DNA of 64,000 bases from Ectobius pallidus (taxonomy: Eukaryota; Arthropoda; Insecta; Blattodea; Ectobiidae), in the NCBI GenBank assembly GCA_964059195.1, contig CAXKWD010000001.1, forward strand, positions 119,779,751-119,843,750, read 5' to 3'. Positions 1 through 11,671 of the stretch are shown here, piece by piece. The notes under the pieces are model-generated. The model saw only the letters and a list, made by a program, of their open reading frames with translations, ran no database searches and had not been told where the DNA came from. The translations under genes were made by a program, and so were the position numbers. How positions within the stretch are numbered: position 1 is the first letter of the stretch; every line of letters begins with the position of its first letter.

Positions 1-1035
1 GGTCAGTTTAACGGTCTAGTTGTAAGTTATAAGCACATGTAAAACAATAGTGTTTTTGGTCATAGCTATCTCTATTTTAATTTCCAAAGCCGTAAAATAT
101 CACAGTAAAACAATTGACTATGTTGTCATGATAAATGATTTGCTTTTTTTTTTATATAAATTCTTTCGAATACGTATATTATCATAAAATAGGCACCAAA
201 TTGAGCATTACTCCGAAACAGGTGAACCGATTTCATCCAGTATCAGTAGACCTCTTCCCATGAACACTATAAATGTGTATACCAAATTCCATAAAAATCC
301 GGTAAAGCGTATTTGAGTTACCGCGTTTTTAAAATAGACACTAAATTGGGTTTTACTCCGGTACCGGACAACCGATTTGGTCAATATCGGTAGACGTCTT
401 CCCATGTACATTATAAATGGGTATACAAAGTTTCAGGAAAATCCAATAAAGCATATTTGAGTTATCGCGACTTCTCATATATTAACATAAAAGGCAATAA
501 ATTGGGCATTATTCCGGTACTGGCCAACCGATTTGGTTGAACATCAACAGACGTCTTTCCATGGATAGTATAAATGCGTATACGAAGTTTCATAAATATC
601 CGATAAGGCGTATTTGAGCTATTGCGCCTTTAAAATATACACTAAATTGGGTTTTACTCCGGTACCGGTCAACAGATTAGGTTCAAATTTAACAGAGTAC
701 TTTTCATGGATGTCATAAATGCGTATACCAAGTTTAATGGAAATCCGATACAGCGTATTTGAATTATGGCGCCTTTCTATTAGAAAGGCGCCATAATCTA
801 TTAAAATAGGCACTAAATTGGGCATTACTCCGGTACCGGTGAACCGATTTGGTTCAATATCAATAGGGTTCTTCCCATTGACATTATAAATGTGTTTTCC
901 AAGTTTCATGAAAATCCGAAAAAGCGTATTTGAGTTAGAGCGCGTACAGACACACGGACGGACGGACAGACAGACAGACGGACAGACATTTTTCGTCCCC
1001 CACACAATCTCATAAAGTACCATACTGGCACTTAA
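1..1035 (-). repeat. Repeat family A, copy 1 (runs off the left edge)
   Basis: The copy holds five diverged ~150-bp tandem units, each with a block like 'aaattgggcattactccgg' (near 191, 339, 494, 638 and 810) and a block like 'ccaagtttcatgaaaatcc'. It ends in a GACG/GACA microsatellite (about 950-990) and 'catactggcactta'. The same sequence recurs inverted at 17896-18770 and as diverged copies near 54975-55582 and 59781-60525. The best-preserved copy has inverted ends AAGTGCCAGTATG, so this looks like a non-coding DNA transposon. The 134-codon frame across the microsatellite is not a gene. Confidence 0.75.
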
Positions 1036-1489
1036 TAATTGTGTTAAGATGCTAAAACGATTTTTAATACTTTATCCACCTTTTATTTATCTGCATGGTG
1101 AATTTCTTCTACCAGCATGTAGAAAAGCAAGAAAGAATTACCTACACTTAGCAACTACAGTTGTTTAGCTGATAGGAATGTCGCAAGCTTATTCTGGCTT
1201 GCCTAGGTTGGGTTTGACCTGACCCATCAAGCTTAAAAAAACCTGCCTGCTTCCTAGCTATGACGCTGGCAACTTGCTTGCCTGGTGTTCAAGCGGGTAT
1301 GGGCAAGCTAAAATCGAAATTTGTACACCTCTAGTTTATACTCCTTTTAGCTTCGAGGCTATATAAGGAGTTTGAGATCTGTGTCTATACAGTAGGGTAG
1401 ACCATGGAACTATTACTTGTCAATTGTTTCTATTGTCAGTGTATTTAATGGGGTAAATTTCAACTGATATTAATTTAAATGGATGTGAT
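1036..1489. other. Intergenic, nothing recognised
   Basis: AT-rich sequence with an imperfect block rich in 'cttgcc' and 'caagc' words near 1180-1310. No supported coding sequence or complete repeat was seen. Confidence 0.4.
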
Positions 1490-1650
1490 ACAGGATGAAA
1501 TGGTGAGGATGATTCATGGTATGTAAATATCCAATTTGGCATTTGCCTTTACGACTGGGGAAACCATGAAAAAACTCATGTCAAATTGGCTGGCCCCGGG
1601 ATTTGAACCTGGGACCTCCCAACGATTCTTGTAGTGTATGAAAAAGAAAA
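1490..1650 (-). repeat. tRNA-derived SINE remnant
   Basis: On the minus strand the stretch around 1590-1615 carries a B-box-like 'ggttcaaatcc' preceded by a tRNA-like stem. The rest is diverged SINE body. 1650-2194, to its right, is AT-rich and featureless. Confidence 0.45.
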
Positions 1651-2202
1651 ACATTTCTTAGTGCTGAAAAATATATAACTATTGAGAATGAGAATATTGG
1701 GAATATATATAACTATATAGTGAACTATTAGAAATGGTTTGTTAAAGAAAGCCCTAAATAGTAGTTTGTGTTTTGTTCTTAAATTACTATTATGGAAAAT
1801 TAATCTCTTTAGAAAATATGAAGTTCTTACAGAAATACTGATTCTAATATTTACCTTCTTTGATGTAATGAGCTGTCTTGAATATAATCTGACTTACAGG
1901 AATTAAGAACACCTTTTATTTAATGAGAAAAGCTTCATGATTAATGAAACTCAGTGATTGATTCTTCATTTTGAACAGTTTAGTTTAGTTTGAAGAATTG
2001 AGTTTATTTGTGTAATATTGGTGTTGTAATTCTAGGTTCTCAGCTGTTTTGTAAGAACATAGTTACAATTGTTGTAATGTGGAACAGATTTGATATCTTA
2101 ATATTAAAGAGTCAGTCTTCAATGAGCCTATAAAGCTTTACATTTATGAGTATCTTGTATACTAGCGCAAGTAAACAAATGATTACCTGCCATAACAGTA
2201 AT

Positions 2203-2596
2203 CATAGGCGTACCGAGGGGGGGGGTTTGGGGGTTTGAACCCCCCCCCCCATTGATTAAAAAAAGGAAAATTCTATAATTTTTTTAAGTCTGCCCATAAA
2301 TTACTTAATACAAGTATAAAGCGTGGGAAGCTTAAAACTCGTTATTTTGAGTCTTAATTTTTAAAATTTTCCGGGGGAGGACCCCCGGAAGCTTAAAATT
2401 TGTTATTTTGCACCTTGATTTTTAAAATTTTCCGGGGGAGGACCCCCGGAAGCTTAAAACTCGTTATTTTGTATCTTAATTTTTTAATTTTCCGGGGGAG
2501 GACCCCCGGACCCCCCTCTCCCTGGGGGGTATTCCATACCCCCAGACCCCGCGGATGTTATAACCCCCCCATACGGTCGGCCTGGTTACGCCTATG
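2203..2596. mobile_element. hAT-like MITE with 8-bp target duplication
   Basis: A 394-bp element begins CATAGGCGTACC and ends GGTTACGCCTATG, near-perfect terminal inverted repeats. It is flanked by ACAGTAAT at 2195-2202 and 2597-2604. An 8-bp duplication with such ends fits the hAT superfamily. There is no transposase, so it is non-autonomous. Confidence 0.8.
2325..2511. repeat. 61-bp tandem repeat inside the MITE, about 3 copies
   Basis: Units begin 'gaagctt' at 2327, 2388 and 2449, giving a 61-bp period. Each contains the palindrome-like block 'ccgggggaggacccccgg'. The array lies wholly inside the MITE at 2203-2596. Confidence 0.8.
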
Positions 2597-2604
2597 ACAG
2601 TAAT

Positions 2605-3256
2605 TATGCATTATTTAGAAAAAAATCTTATGACTGGTATTTTGTCACTGTTCATTAAAAACAAGCCACAAAAAGAACATAAGACAAAGTTGAATAATGT
2701 AGATTGCCTTTTTTAAAACAATGAAACATTCTACTTTCACTGGAATTCCTATACAAGCTGTACATATGTATGAGTTATCAATTATGCTCATACATCTGAC
2801 AGATAACTTTTTAAGAACTACATTTCTACAATGACTACCCACCAGTCCACCATCTATTTTGGCTGCAAATCTTGATTTATGGCCTCCGTGGCCAATAAAA
2901 TGTTAGGCATCACAGCACTTCATTCTTATCTGAGTCGACCTGAATAGCCTTCTCTTGTATGAGTTACTTGTAAAGCCCGCTTAATTTCATTTTAATTAAT
3001 CTATTTCATAATTAAAATATGACCCAATAGATAGTAACCACTGCAAAAATTGCTAATTCTGTAGCTTATTAATAGTACAAGTTAACAATAAATAACAAAC
3101 CTGCCTTGATGCTTTGTGCTAGATATGCTCATATTTACAATTCAACAGTACAGTACTGTTAGCGCAATGAAATAGCTCAGGAAGTGAACCTCATACTAAG
3201 CCTTGGATCTCATTACGTTTTGTCAGAAATAAGTCTGTAAAATAATGAATGCCATG
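2605..3256. other. Intergenic, nothing recognised
   Basis: AT-rich sequence with only short chance open frames. No repeat ends, tRNA boxes or splice-bounded coding stretch were seen. Confidence 0.4.
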
Positions 3257-3556
3257 TGTTGGTCGTGGTGGTGTAGAGGTAGCGTGCCCACCTCTGGATC
3301 TGAAGGTCAGATCCGGCTGCAGTTGATGGGGTTTTCAGAACGTAAAAATCCTGGGCACGGAGCTCTGGGAGGGACTTTAAACTGACTGTCCTGTGTCGTA
3401 GACTTAAGGCACGTAAAAGAACTCCAAGCCTATGTTAGAGCCTCTGGACAAAATTCCACACTTCTTTCACATCCAAGTAATACCTTAATTTCTGAAGAGG
3501 GGTTTGTGAGGTGATGGTCAATGTCCCTCTGATATCTCTTTTGGAAAATAAACATA
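3257..3556 (+). repeat. tRNA-derived SINE
   Basis: It starts with a tRNA-like head (A-box-like 'tggtgtagaggtagcg' near 3270, then a B-box-like region near 3305). About 200 bp of non-tRNA body follow, ending near 'ttttggaaaataaacataa'. The layout is that of a SINE. The family was not identified. Confidence 0.6.
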
Positions 3557-3784
3557 AGAAAATTAATCTAGGTACTGAAACTCCAATAATTGGAGACCCT
3601 ATGCCTCCCCCCCCCCACCCATAGGGGTTACAAAGAAAAGTCAGTCAGACAGGCAAATTCAAAATTTCTGATCAACAGATCACCATTGGTGACAAGAATT
3701 CTGAGGAAGGCGACAGAGATTAAATTTTGATAAACTGCTACCATATTTACTTTTATTATTTTCATATTTTCCACAACAAAAATC

Positions 3785-3809
3785 AGGCATCCCAAGGAAG
3801 GCAATGAAG
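3785..3809 (+). pseudogene. LINE C-terminal coding remnant, split by the hAT insertion
   Basis: This short stretch reads in frame into 8601-8672 once the hAT element and one copy of its target duplication are removed. The spliced reading, about 30 residues, includes the block GKPQRRWVDAVKEN, which resembles the C-terminal end of RTE-type endonuclease/reverse transcriptases. Only this short block is visible, so the call rests on one motif. Confidence 0.35.
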
Positions 3810-4482
3810 CAGTGGCGGCTCGTGGCCGGAAAATTAGGTGAAGAGAAAAAAATTTCACATGCTTATGTTAATAACGGAATTCGCCCAATAGCGGCTCGTG
3901 GCTCAAAACGAGGGTGTGCTGCAAATATCATTTCATACAGCAAACTTAAAATATTTAAAAAAATTATTAGTAGGCCTATCTAAACTGCTCTTCTCTTAAT
4001 CCATCTCTGGGAACTCTCACGCGATTATTTTTTGCTAATTTCTCTCGTCTCGACGAAAGTTGTGTGAGTTGTGTGACGAGAGAAAATAGCACAAAAATAA
4101 TAATAATAACAACAATAATAATAATAATGATAGTAATAATGATGATAATAATAATAGTAATAATAACAATAATAATAATAATAATAATAATTGGGGCAGG
4201 GCAAATCGCGTGAGAGTTCCCCGGAAATGGAATAAGAGACGAGAAAATAGTATTTTTAATGATCCAGGTAGAGGAAGTCGCTTAGTGTTCCCAGTGCGAC
4301 AGAATACTTAATCGGGGTTGTGGAATCCGGGTTTTTCTGAATTTAAACACATTCGAATTTGGCGGCGTTAGACCGTCAGACGGTGGAAGATCTAACGTGC
4401 CCACCTCTTTCTCCGAGCTGACAGTGTGGTGCTGGCGCGGCGAAGAAAATGCCTGAACAAGGGGGACTGCTTCATGGGTAGT

Positions 4483-7400
4483 TTTTTTTAAAGTAACATT
4501 TTAATACAGCATGCTCCATTACATTTCGTAATAATACATGCTTATGTACTACTAATTATAAATATAAAATTCCTGTACAATGATTATTGGATCTTATTAA
4601 TTACGTTCTGCCAATTATTTGCAAGAGTTCAAAGTCTATATTATTTATATAGTTTTGAAATAGTTTTAGGTGCTTTTCCATGAGTTCCTGTTTGTTAATG
4701 GGCCACTTCCCGCCTTTCTGTAGCACAACTTTCTTGAAATTGTTTCTTTCACTGTTTAATATTTCACACTCCCATAGAATATGGTCTACTGTTTGAGTTT
4801 TTTTCCTACACACGCATGTAGGGTCATCAGTCAACTTGAATCTGTGGAAGTATTCACCAAACTTTCCGTGGCCTGTAGTTATTGCTGTTAGATTGTGCGT
4901 TAGAGTTAATTTCATGTGAAGTCTTTTTTTAATACTAGGAAAATAGGTCTTCGTTGTTGCACCATTCCGTGTTGCTTCCCACTCGTTTTCCCACAGTCTC
5001 AGGCTTTCTTCTCTCAGCTCCCTTTTTATTCTGCTGGTAGGCATTTGTTCATACACAAGTTCTGTTGTTGGGTTGTTTGCAGCTTCTTTAGCTAGTGCAT
5101 CAGCAAGCTCATTTCCTTGGATTCCTATGTGGGCTTTGACCCATGTAAAATGTATCTTCCAATCTTTTGATTTTAGGTTTCTTATGTTTGATTTTATTCC
5201 TTCTATCAGCGGGTAATGTTTTCTGTTGTTCCGAAGAAGGTCTAGTGTTATTTTGCTGTCAGTGTGCAGTGCTGCGGTTTTATCTATTGTTTCTGTGATG
5301 TTTAGGATTTCAAGGGCCTTTAGCATCGCAATTTGCTCAGCTTGGTTGTTTGAGCATCTATTGTGAAGCTTATATTGATGCTTCTGTATAGATTTGTCCT
5401 GGTAGATGATAGCAACTCCGGACCCTACTCCCGTTTGCGTTTTGCTGCCGTCGGTGTGTATTTGGACTGCGTATGTATCTGTTTCGTTCTTTTCTTCAAT
5501 GATTACGTTGTCTGCAGGATGAGACCAGTTTCTGTAATTTATTGGGGTGTCAAGTTCTGCTGCTACTCTTGCATGTCCAGATCTTCCCCTTATAATATTG
5601 TGGTATTTGGCGATCTCAGTAAGTTTGATGATAATCGGAGTTGTTCGAGCCAGGGTACATAGTGCTTCATGAGATGTTGTTCTGAACGCTTTGGTCATTT
5701 TTATGTTTACTAGTCTTTGTACCTGTTTTATTTTTTTAGCATTGTGCACTGTTTTTAAGGCATCTATCCAAGCGAATACGCCATAAGAGATTAGCGGTAG
5801 AATTGCTCCTTCGTATATTGTGCGTATTACTTCAGAACGCAATCCCCAGTTGATTCTCGCCGATTTTGAAAGTGCATGTATTAATTTCTTTGACTTTTCT
5901 GCTATGTGTTCGATGTGCCGACTGAATCTGAATCTGCTGTCTATTATTATTCCAAGATATTTTATACTATCTGTTTGCTCTATTTTGCCATTGTTAAGGT
6001 ATATGTTCAACTGTTGCTGGGTTTTTGGTTTCTTTCTAGATATCAGCATTACTTGACTTTTACTTCTGTTGAATGTTACCTTGTTAGTTGCAGCCCACGT
6101 TGAGATTTTTCTAATTTCTATGTTTGCTTGGTTCTCTAATTCCAGAGTGTTTTTTCCTTTGATAAGGACCAGAACGTCGTCGGCAAATGCGATAAGTGTG
6201 GTGCATGGTTTGAAATTTAGTTTCAGTAGTGAGTCATAATATATATTCCACAGACCTGGCCCACAGCAGGATCCCTGTGGACATCCCTTAGTTACATTTC
6301 TTTCTACTGAGATGCTGTTTGTTGCTAGTGTGCATCGTCTCTCGCTTAGGTAGCTTTGTGTTAATTTATACAAGTTCTGCGGGCATTGGAACGTCTTTAG
6401 GGCGTTGAGTATGCCTGGCCACCAAGCGCTATCAAATGCACCTTGCACGTCGAGGCTGATAGCTGCTACACTGGTCTTGTTTCCCAGACTTTCTTCTACA
6501 AAGTCTTTGACTGACATGATTGCATCTAGTGTACTTGTTTGCGGTGTGAAGCCGAATTGGTTTTTGCTTAAGTAGTCTTTCGAGTATAAGTAGTGCATAA
6601 TCCGATTTATGAAAAGTTTCTCTAGTACTTTAGCAGCAAATTTTAGCAGACTTATTGGTCTGTATTTGGTAGCTTCTTCGGAGTTGTCCTTGCCCGGCTT
6701 TACAATAAGTATTATTTTAGCTGTTTTCCAGATTTTGGGGAACGTTCCCTCTCCTAGGCATTTGTTATACAAAGCTTTTATATATAATGGTGTTAAAGTA
6801 AGTGCCAGGTTGAGTATATAACTAGTTATTCCGTCATCTCCTGGGGCTTTCTGGCTGCTCATGTTTTCTATGACATTTCTGATTTCTTCTATAGTGAATG
6901 GCCTGTCATCTTGCGTGATAGGTGGTTGCTGAATGTAATTCCTGATATATTTGTGTTGATCCTCATCTGTTGGGACGAAGTGATGCATTATGTGATTTAC
7001 TGTGTCGACCGTATCTGTGGTATAAGTGCCATCCTGTTTTTTGAGGGTCGTGAGGGTGTGGTTTTTCCTAATTTTCCCAGATGCCAGTTGGTATACAGCA
7101 TTCCATGGGTTACAGTTCGTGGCTATGCTGCAAAATTCTTTTCAGGAATTTATTTTTTGTTGACGGATAGTTCTTTGGTATGTCTTTTTCGTTTCATGGT
7201 ATTGTAGTTTTCTTTGCAGCCGTAGTTCTTCGTTAGCTGTTGTCCGCTGGTATCTCCTTCTTTGAGCGTTTGTCTTTTTCCTCAGTATTGTCAGTTCTGT
7301 GGTCCACCATGGAACTGTATTATTGTTGTGTACTTTCGTGTTTTGAGTGCGGGTCTTAAAGGATTTTTTACAAGTTGCAATGACAATGTCTTGGAACTCT

Positions 7401-8253
7401 CTTATGCATTCATCTACGTCTAGCTGTTCTAAAACGTGGCGCTCTATGTTCTGGTCCAACTGGTGAAAATCATCAACTTGGATTTTAAAAAGTTCTTTCA
7501 AGACTTGTCTGAATTGTGTTTGAAAACGTTCTTCACCTTCCTTCGTAACTATGTACCTGATACCCTGGTGATTGATTTCAAGTTTACTGGTAGGTTGGCC
7601 GATTACATAAGTTATTAAGTTGTGGTCCGAGCAGCTTTCTTCTTGGGAATTTTTCCATTTCTGTACTTCTTTAAGTAGTTGTCCGTTGCATAATGTTAGG
7701 TCCACATTACTTGACCCTCTATTTGAATGAAATGTCGGTAGTCCATCGTCTTCATTAATGATGTATAGTTGATTTCCTATAATAAATTCTTCAAAATCTC
7801 TTCCCCTTTTATTTGTTAAGACATCAAACCATAACTGCGATCTCGAATTACTGTCAACACCTATTATTACTCCTCTGTTTTTTGCGAAGTCCAGCAATTT
7901 TTTTTATTTTTGACATGTCAAGGTCTATATCTCTCTCGACATCAAAATACATGCTTGCCGCTTTCAATTTAGAGGCCCCGTATCTTATTTCTGTTACTAC
8001 CAAATCCCCGTCAGATAGTTGGTTTATCATCATGGCATCTATAGATCTGTTTATCACAGCTATGGCTGTCCTGCATTTCCCTTTGCCTGAATATAGTATT
8101 CTGTAGTTCAGCGGGATCCCGACTGGCTTGTTGTCATGTAGGTATGGTTCCTGTAGAAGCGCTATATCTACTTGTAGTTCCGCAATTAATTGCGTTGTGT
8201 TATATGTTGCTGATTTTGAATGTTGTAGATTTAACTGTGTTGTTTCAGGTGCG
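4483..8253 (-). mobile_element. 5'-truncated R1-like non-LTR retrotransposon with 14-bp TSD
   Basis: The element is flanked by 'gcttcatgggtagt' at 4469-4482 and 8254-8267. A T-run next to the left copy is the poly-A tail of a minus-strand insertion. The 5' end lies just before the start of the endonuclease domain, so ORF1 is missing. The long target duplication, the A-tail and the 5' truncation together indicate target-primed reverse transcription. Confidence 0.85.
4601..8246 (-). pseudogene. LINE endonuclease / reverse transcriptase / RNase H (R1-like), disabled
   Basis: Three domains lie in order on the minus strand. The AP-type endonuclease includes NLQHSKSAT and LLQEPYLHD near 8220-8130 and GVDSNSRSQLW near 7850. 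The reverse transcriptase includes SLDVQGAFDSAWW, GCPQGSCCGPGLWN and the catalytic IAFADDVLVLI (about 6470-6170). A C-terminal RNase H follows, with IHTDGSKTQTGVGSG, LHTDSK and ADALAKEAA (about 5470-5090). A CXC-X8-H-X4-C finger sits near 4770-4810. The AFDSAWW block points to the R1 group; the RNase H is less usual there, so the exact clade is open. Two lesions are visible. One is an extra A in an A8 run (7898-7905 on the + strand), which shifts the frame inside the endonuclease. The other is a TGA at 7142-7144 in a position where TGG would continue the frame. Otherwise the reading frame is intact, so the insertion is fairly recent. Confidence 0.88.
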
Positions 8254-8600
8254 GCTTCATGGGTAGTCTGTTCTCGTCACCTAGCAGCTTTGGGATAAGC
8301 GAGAACACTGATGCTTGCCATCCTCATTTTGTATTTGAACAGACTACCCATGCAACGGAGGGCGTGTTTTCCATTTCACCTTCACACGGCCGACTTGAAG
8401 CACGCTGCCCTCTCAGGATCTCAGTGTCTCCTAGCTTTGCCACCAGATGGTGGCGTAGCGGGCAATTGAAAAATACAGATACATTTATAGTAAAAACCAA
8501 TTCGTGAAATGGAAAATAAACTTTAAAAATACGTAAAGAGAAAATACTGGTGAAGTGCTACTTCACCTACTTCCCCTGAATAGCCGCCACTGCAATGAAG

Positions 8601-8672
8601 GGGAAAATGTTTGGAAAGAGACATGTAGGGAAGCCACAGAGAAGATGGGTAGATGCAGTCAAGGAGAACCCC
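8601..8672 (+). pseudogene. LINE C-terminal remnant, right half
   Basis: This stretch continues the frame of 3785-3809 across the hAT insertion and contains GKPQRRWVDAV, a block like that at the end of RTE-type LINE proteins. It stops where the GR repeat unit begins. Confidence 0.35.
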
Positions 8673-8689
8673 ATGTAATGTAGAATTCT

Positions 8690-8786
8690 TATTTCTAAAT
8701 CTAGTTGAGTGGAAGAGAACGCCCTCATTTCTTTAATTCTGCTAGATTAAAAAAAAAAATTGTTGTTATTGTTATTGTTCTTGTTC

Positions 8787-8824
<38 letters not shown>

Positions 8825-8825
8825 A
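8690..8825 (+). repeat. Fossil LINE 3' tail with (TTA)n tract, unit 1
   Basis: The text 'gttgagtggaag...' followed by 'ttaattctgctaga' and an ATT microsatellite matches the tail at 60085-60165 and, inverted, the 3' UTR at 55705-55750 of the Jockey/CR1-like element. Equivalent tails occur in units 2 (11240-11362) and 3 (13425-13550). This is a 3' remnant that was duplicated together with the GR exons. Confidence 0.65.
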
Positions 8826-9176
8826 TTTTGTTGTTGTGCTGTTTACTTTCAGAGAAAAATGTGTAAGTTTTTATGAACTGAGATATTCTCGATTCCGTTA
8901 ATTGTGGTGAAGACTTCACATCAAATTTCAGGGTCGAACACAATATTCATCTATCTATTGTACTTACGGTAGGCTATGGGTAGAGAAAGTGACCAATATC
9001 ATAAATTAGATGACTCTCTTTATTATAAAATTGATTCCTATCTTTCACTTAGCTTTACAAACATGACTGAAAGATTCAAATGGTGATATCATACTCCATC
9101 CTTTTATGGTAATTAATAAAAGTTACCAGTACTTTTACAGTGAAAATACAAGCTAACCATTGTGGGATTTGTTATA

Positions 9177-10073
9177 ATGGCAGGGTTATTATTACATCTG
9201 AAGCTATTGCATTACATTTCTGTGTGTGTTGGCCTGATAGGATTTAAAATATCTGCACCTGAAGGAAACATCCACTTCCAGACGACAACTCTTTCATTTA
9301 TGAGATTTGTTTTTATATCTTTGTTATTGTTTATTCCTAATGTTTATTATGTCTTTTCTTATTCAAAAATGTTTTCTGATTTAACACCTTTAAAAATTGT
9401 TGTTACTCTTGGAGTAAATTCTTTAAATGATATTACTTATTTATCATCAGCCATTACTTTGTTTCTTAGAAGAAAAAGCCTCTACTTTGTTATCAGAGAA
9501 TTAATTGCTTTGTCACGTGAAATTGGTTCTATAAAGCTCCCTTCACCCTTATGGGTTGTCTTCCAGTTATGCCTAGGAATAGTGAGTATAGTTCTGACTG
9601 GCTTTATGTCAATTCCACGACCTGTAAACATGGTTAAAGTTTTCTACACATTTACATTCCTTTCCAGTTTGTTTGGAAATTTTGTGACATTTTTACATTT
9701 CTTTAATTTGATAACTCTGGGAAAATGTTACTTTGCTTTTCTTAATTTGGAGCTTCAAAGCATGCAGTCATCAGTGAAACACTCTGAACACATAGACATT
9801 GATTTTCATTTAACAAAGTTAAATCATTTGAACGAAGTTTACACAAGGTTGTGTAACATCGTCGATTTAATAATTTCAGTTTACTCTCCTTTCATTGTGC
9901 TGAAACTTACATTTTTAATCATTACAATACTCTATACACTTTTGTTTATTTCCGTGCAACTGATCGAACAAAAAGATTATGCTGACAATTTTTCATTTTA
10001 CTTTTTTAGTTTGACTTACTGTTTTACTTTAACGATGTTTATAGCTTTTGCATGTCAGCAAGCATTGACAGAG
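9177..10073 (+). CDS. GR alternative first coding exon 1
   Basis: This exon encodes 299 residues covering about six of the seven helices of an insect gustatory receptor (7tm_7 family). Hydrophobic segments are visible near residues 2-25, 43-64, 72-95, 127-148, 157-190, 239-265 and 275-295. The intracellular stretch before the last third contains LTKLNHLNEVYTRLCNIVDL, a typical GR region. ATG at 9177 is chosen because it is the first in-frame ATG; the in-frame GTG at 9162 is not a plausible eukaryotic start. The exon ends GAG and a GTATGTG donor, and the frame reads on only ten codons past it to a TAA. An acceptor-like 'cttttacag' ends 37 nt before the ATG and is followed at once by an in-frame TGA (9141), so any upstream exon would be non-coding for this version. 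It differs from exon 2 at about 29 of 299 residues by eye. Confidence 0.88.
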
Positions 10074-10374
10074 GTATGTGTTATAGAAATGCAATCAATA
10101 ATTTAATTCTTTTTTTACATAAATAAGTTATTCTTTGTAAATGAAGGGGCATAATAATGCCTGTTTTATGCTTAGTACATAATTAAGTTCCTTGGTAGTG
10201 TATTTAGGGTTATACTAAAATGTTTTCTATTCCATTGAAAATATAACTTATCAATATCCGTCTTCATTTATAATAGATAAAGAGTGTGATATTTTTGTTT
10301 CGAAAGAATTTTTGCTGGGATGCTGAAGCGTAAAATTACTTTTTACGTGAACCATGTTCCAAAGCATCCCAGAC

Positions 10375-10674
10375 CAGGGGCGAATCCAGAGAGACATTTT
10401 TTTGGGGGGTGGGACCGAAGTAGAGAGGAAAGTTTTTACTCATAAAAATTAATTATTCCCAGTACACAATTGAAATCAAAGTGAACATTTCGGCATTTTA
10501 TTTTAAATGTATTTCAAAATATTGAATGTCGTTGCTTTAATTCAAGTATTTGGGTATTGTTGTCTTTACAAAATTTATTAGAAGGCTGACCGTTTGAATA
10601 ATTTGTGCTTAATGTTACAATTTTTTTTAGGGGGGGGAATTTCCCCCATTTCCTCCCCCGTGGATCCGCCCCTG
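10375..10674. mobile_element. 300-bp hAT MITE in GR unit 1
   Basis: Ends are CAGGGGCGAATCCA and TGGATCCGCCCCTG, inverted with one mismatch. They are flanked by TCCCAGAC at 10367-10374 and 10675-10682. Unit 2 of the array keeps the empty site 'catcccagaccaat' near 12855, so the insertion post-dates that duplication. The inner G8 and C5 runs are not coding. Confidence 0.92.
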
Positions 10675-10845
10675 TCCCAGACCAATTAATACAGCACTGA
10701 TTTTAAGCATACTTTAATTTTATTTAAATCTTAACTTAGCGTCCATTTTGTGATGTTAATATTACTATTACTTCATCTACTTGCCTGCTCATAACATGTC
10801 TTTTTCTTATTACCCTCATGTAGTGTAATTATTGTAACACAGTCA

Positions 10846-10847
10846 TC

Positions 10848-10902
<55 letters not shown>
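10846..10902. repeat. (ATT)n microsatellite
   Basis: An uninterrupted ATT tract of about 19 units downstream of first exon 1; a shorter interrupted counterpart lies at 13031-13085 in unit 2. The rest of 10683-11211 is conserved noncoding spacer of the unit. Confidence 0.9.
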
Positions 10903-11241
10903 GTACTACTATTATAATCATCATGTTCATCATCACCCCCACCACCTCCACTATCCTCAACTACAATTTAAAATATGAAAGTTGTTTGTAACATTGTTAA
11001 AAATGAATTGAATTATAATTAATATCATAGTTATTACTATTTTGTTATTTTTAGTTTATTGTTGTTACTTCACTTTTCTGATTATTCTATTTATCATGGA
11101 ATTTTTATTTTATATTTCACAGAAGCTTATTAATTTTTAAATCTTTCTCTTTGTCATTTTACTTGTTTTAAATATCATTCACTTAGTTCTGTAATCAATG
11201 TAGAACCCGGTTTAATATAGAATTCTTATTTCTAAATCTAG

Positions 11242-11294
11242 TTGAGCGGAAGAGAAGGCGTCATTTCTTTAATTCTTCTAGATAAAATAAAACA

Positions 11295-11362
<68 letters not shown>
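11242..11362 (+). repeat. Fossil LINE tail and long (ATT)n tract, unit 2
   Basis: This has the same position and tail sequence as 8690-8825. The ATT tract is about 65 bp long here. The isoleucine-rich open frame across it is an artefact of the microsatellite. Confidence 0.75.
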
Positions 11363-11363
<1 letters not shown>

Positions 11364-11671
11364 ACATACGTTTTTATTAACTGAGATATTCTTGATACCC
11401 TTAATTGTGGCGAAGACTTCACATTAAATTTCAGGGTCGAACACCATATTCATCTACCTATTGTTCTTATGGTATGGATAGAGAAAGTGATCAATATCAT
11501 AAATTAGATGACTCTTTTCTATAAAGTCGATTCATATCTTTCACTTAGCTTTTTGAACATGACTGAAAGATTGAAATGATGATAACATACTCATCCTTTT
11601 ATGGTAATTGATAAAAGTTACCAGTTCCTTTACAGAGAAAATACAAGCAAACTATAGTGGGATTTGTTATA

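Larger units (their letters stand above)
3810..8592. mobile_element. hAT-type element interrupted by a LINE
   Basis: The left end is CAGTGGCGGCT and the right end AGCCGCCACTG. Both are flanked by CAATGAAG (3802-3809 and 8593-8600), a perfect 8-bp duplication. About 1 kb is the element itself, with an (AAT)n tract near 4095-4190 and no transposase frame. The remaining 3.8 kb is the R1-like LINE at 4483-8253. Order of events seen directly: the hAT inserted first, then the LINE. Confidence 0.85.

Noticed and set aside
942..990. GACG/GACA array as a possible CRISPR or regulatory array
   Set aside because: It is a simple tetranucleotide microsatellite shared by all copies of repeat family A, with no spacers.
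5363..7618. Several + strand frames of 60-100 codons between 5.3 and 7.6 kb
   Set aside because: They are antisense shadows of the LINE reverse transcriptase and RNase H.
9162..9176. GTG at 9162 (also 11657 and 13888) as the GR start
   Set aside because: GTG starts are not expected for nuclear insect genes; the ATG fifteen bases downstream is used in all three.
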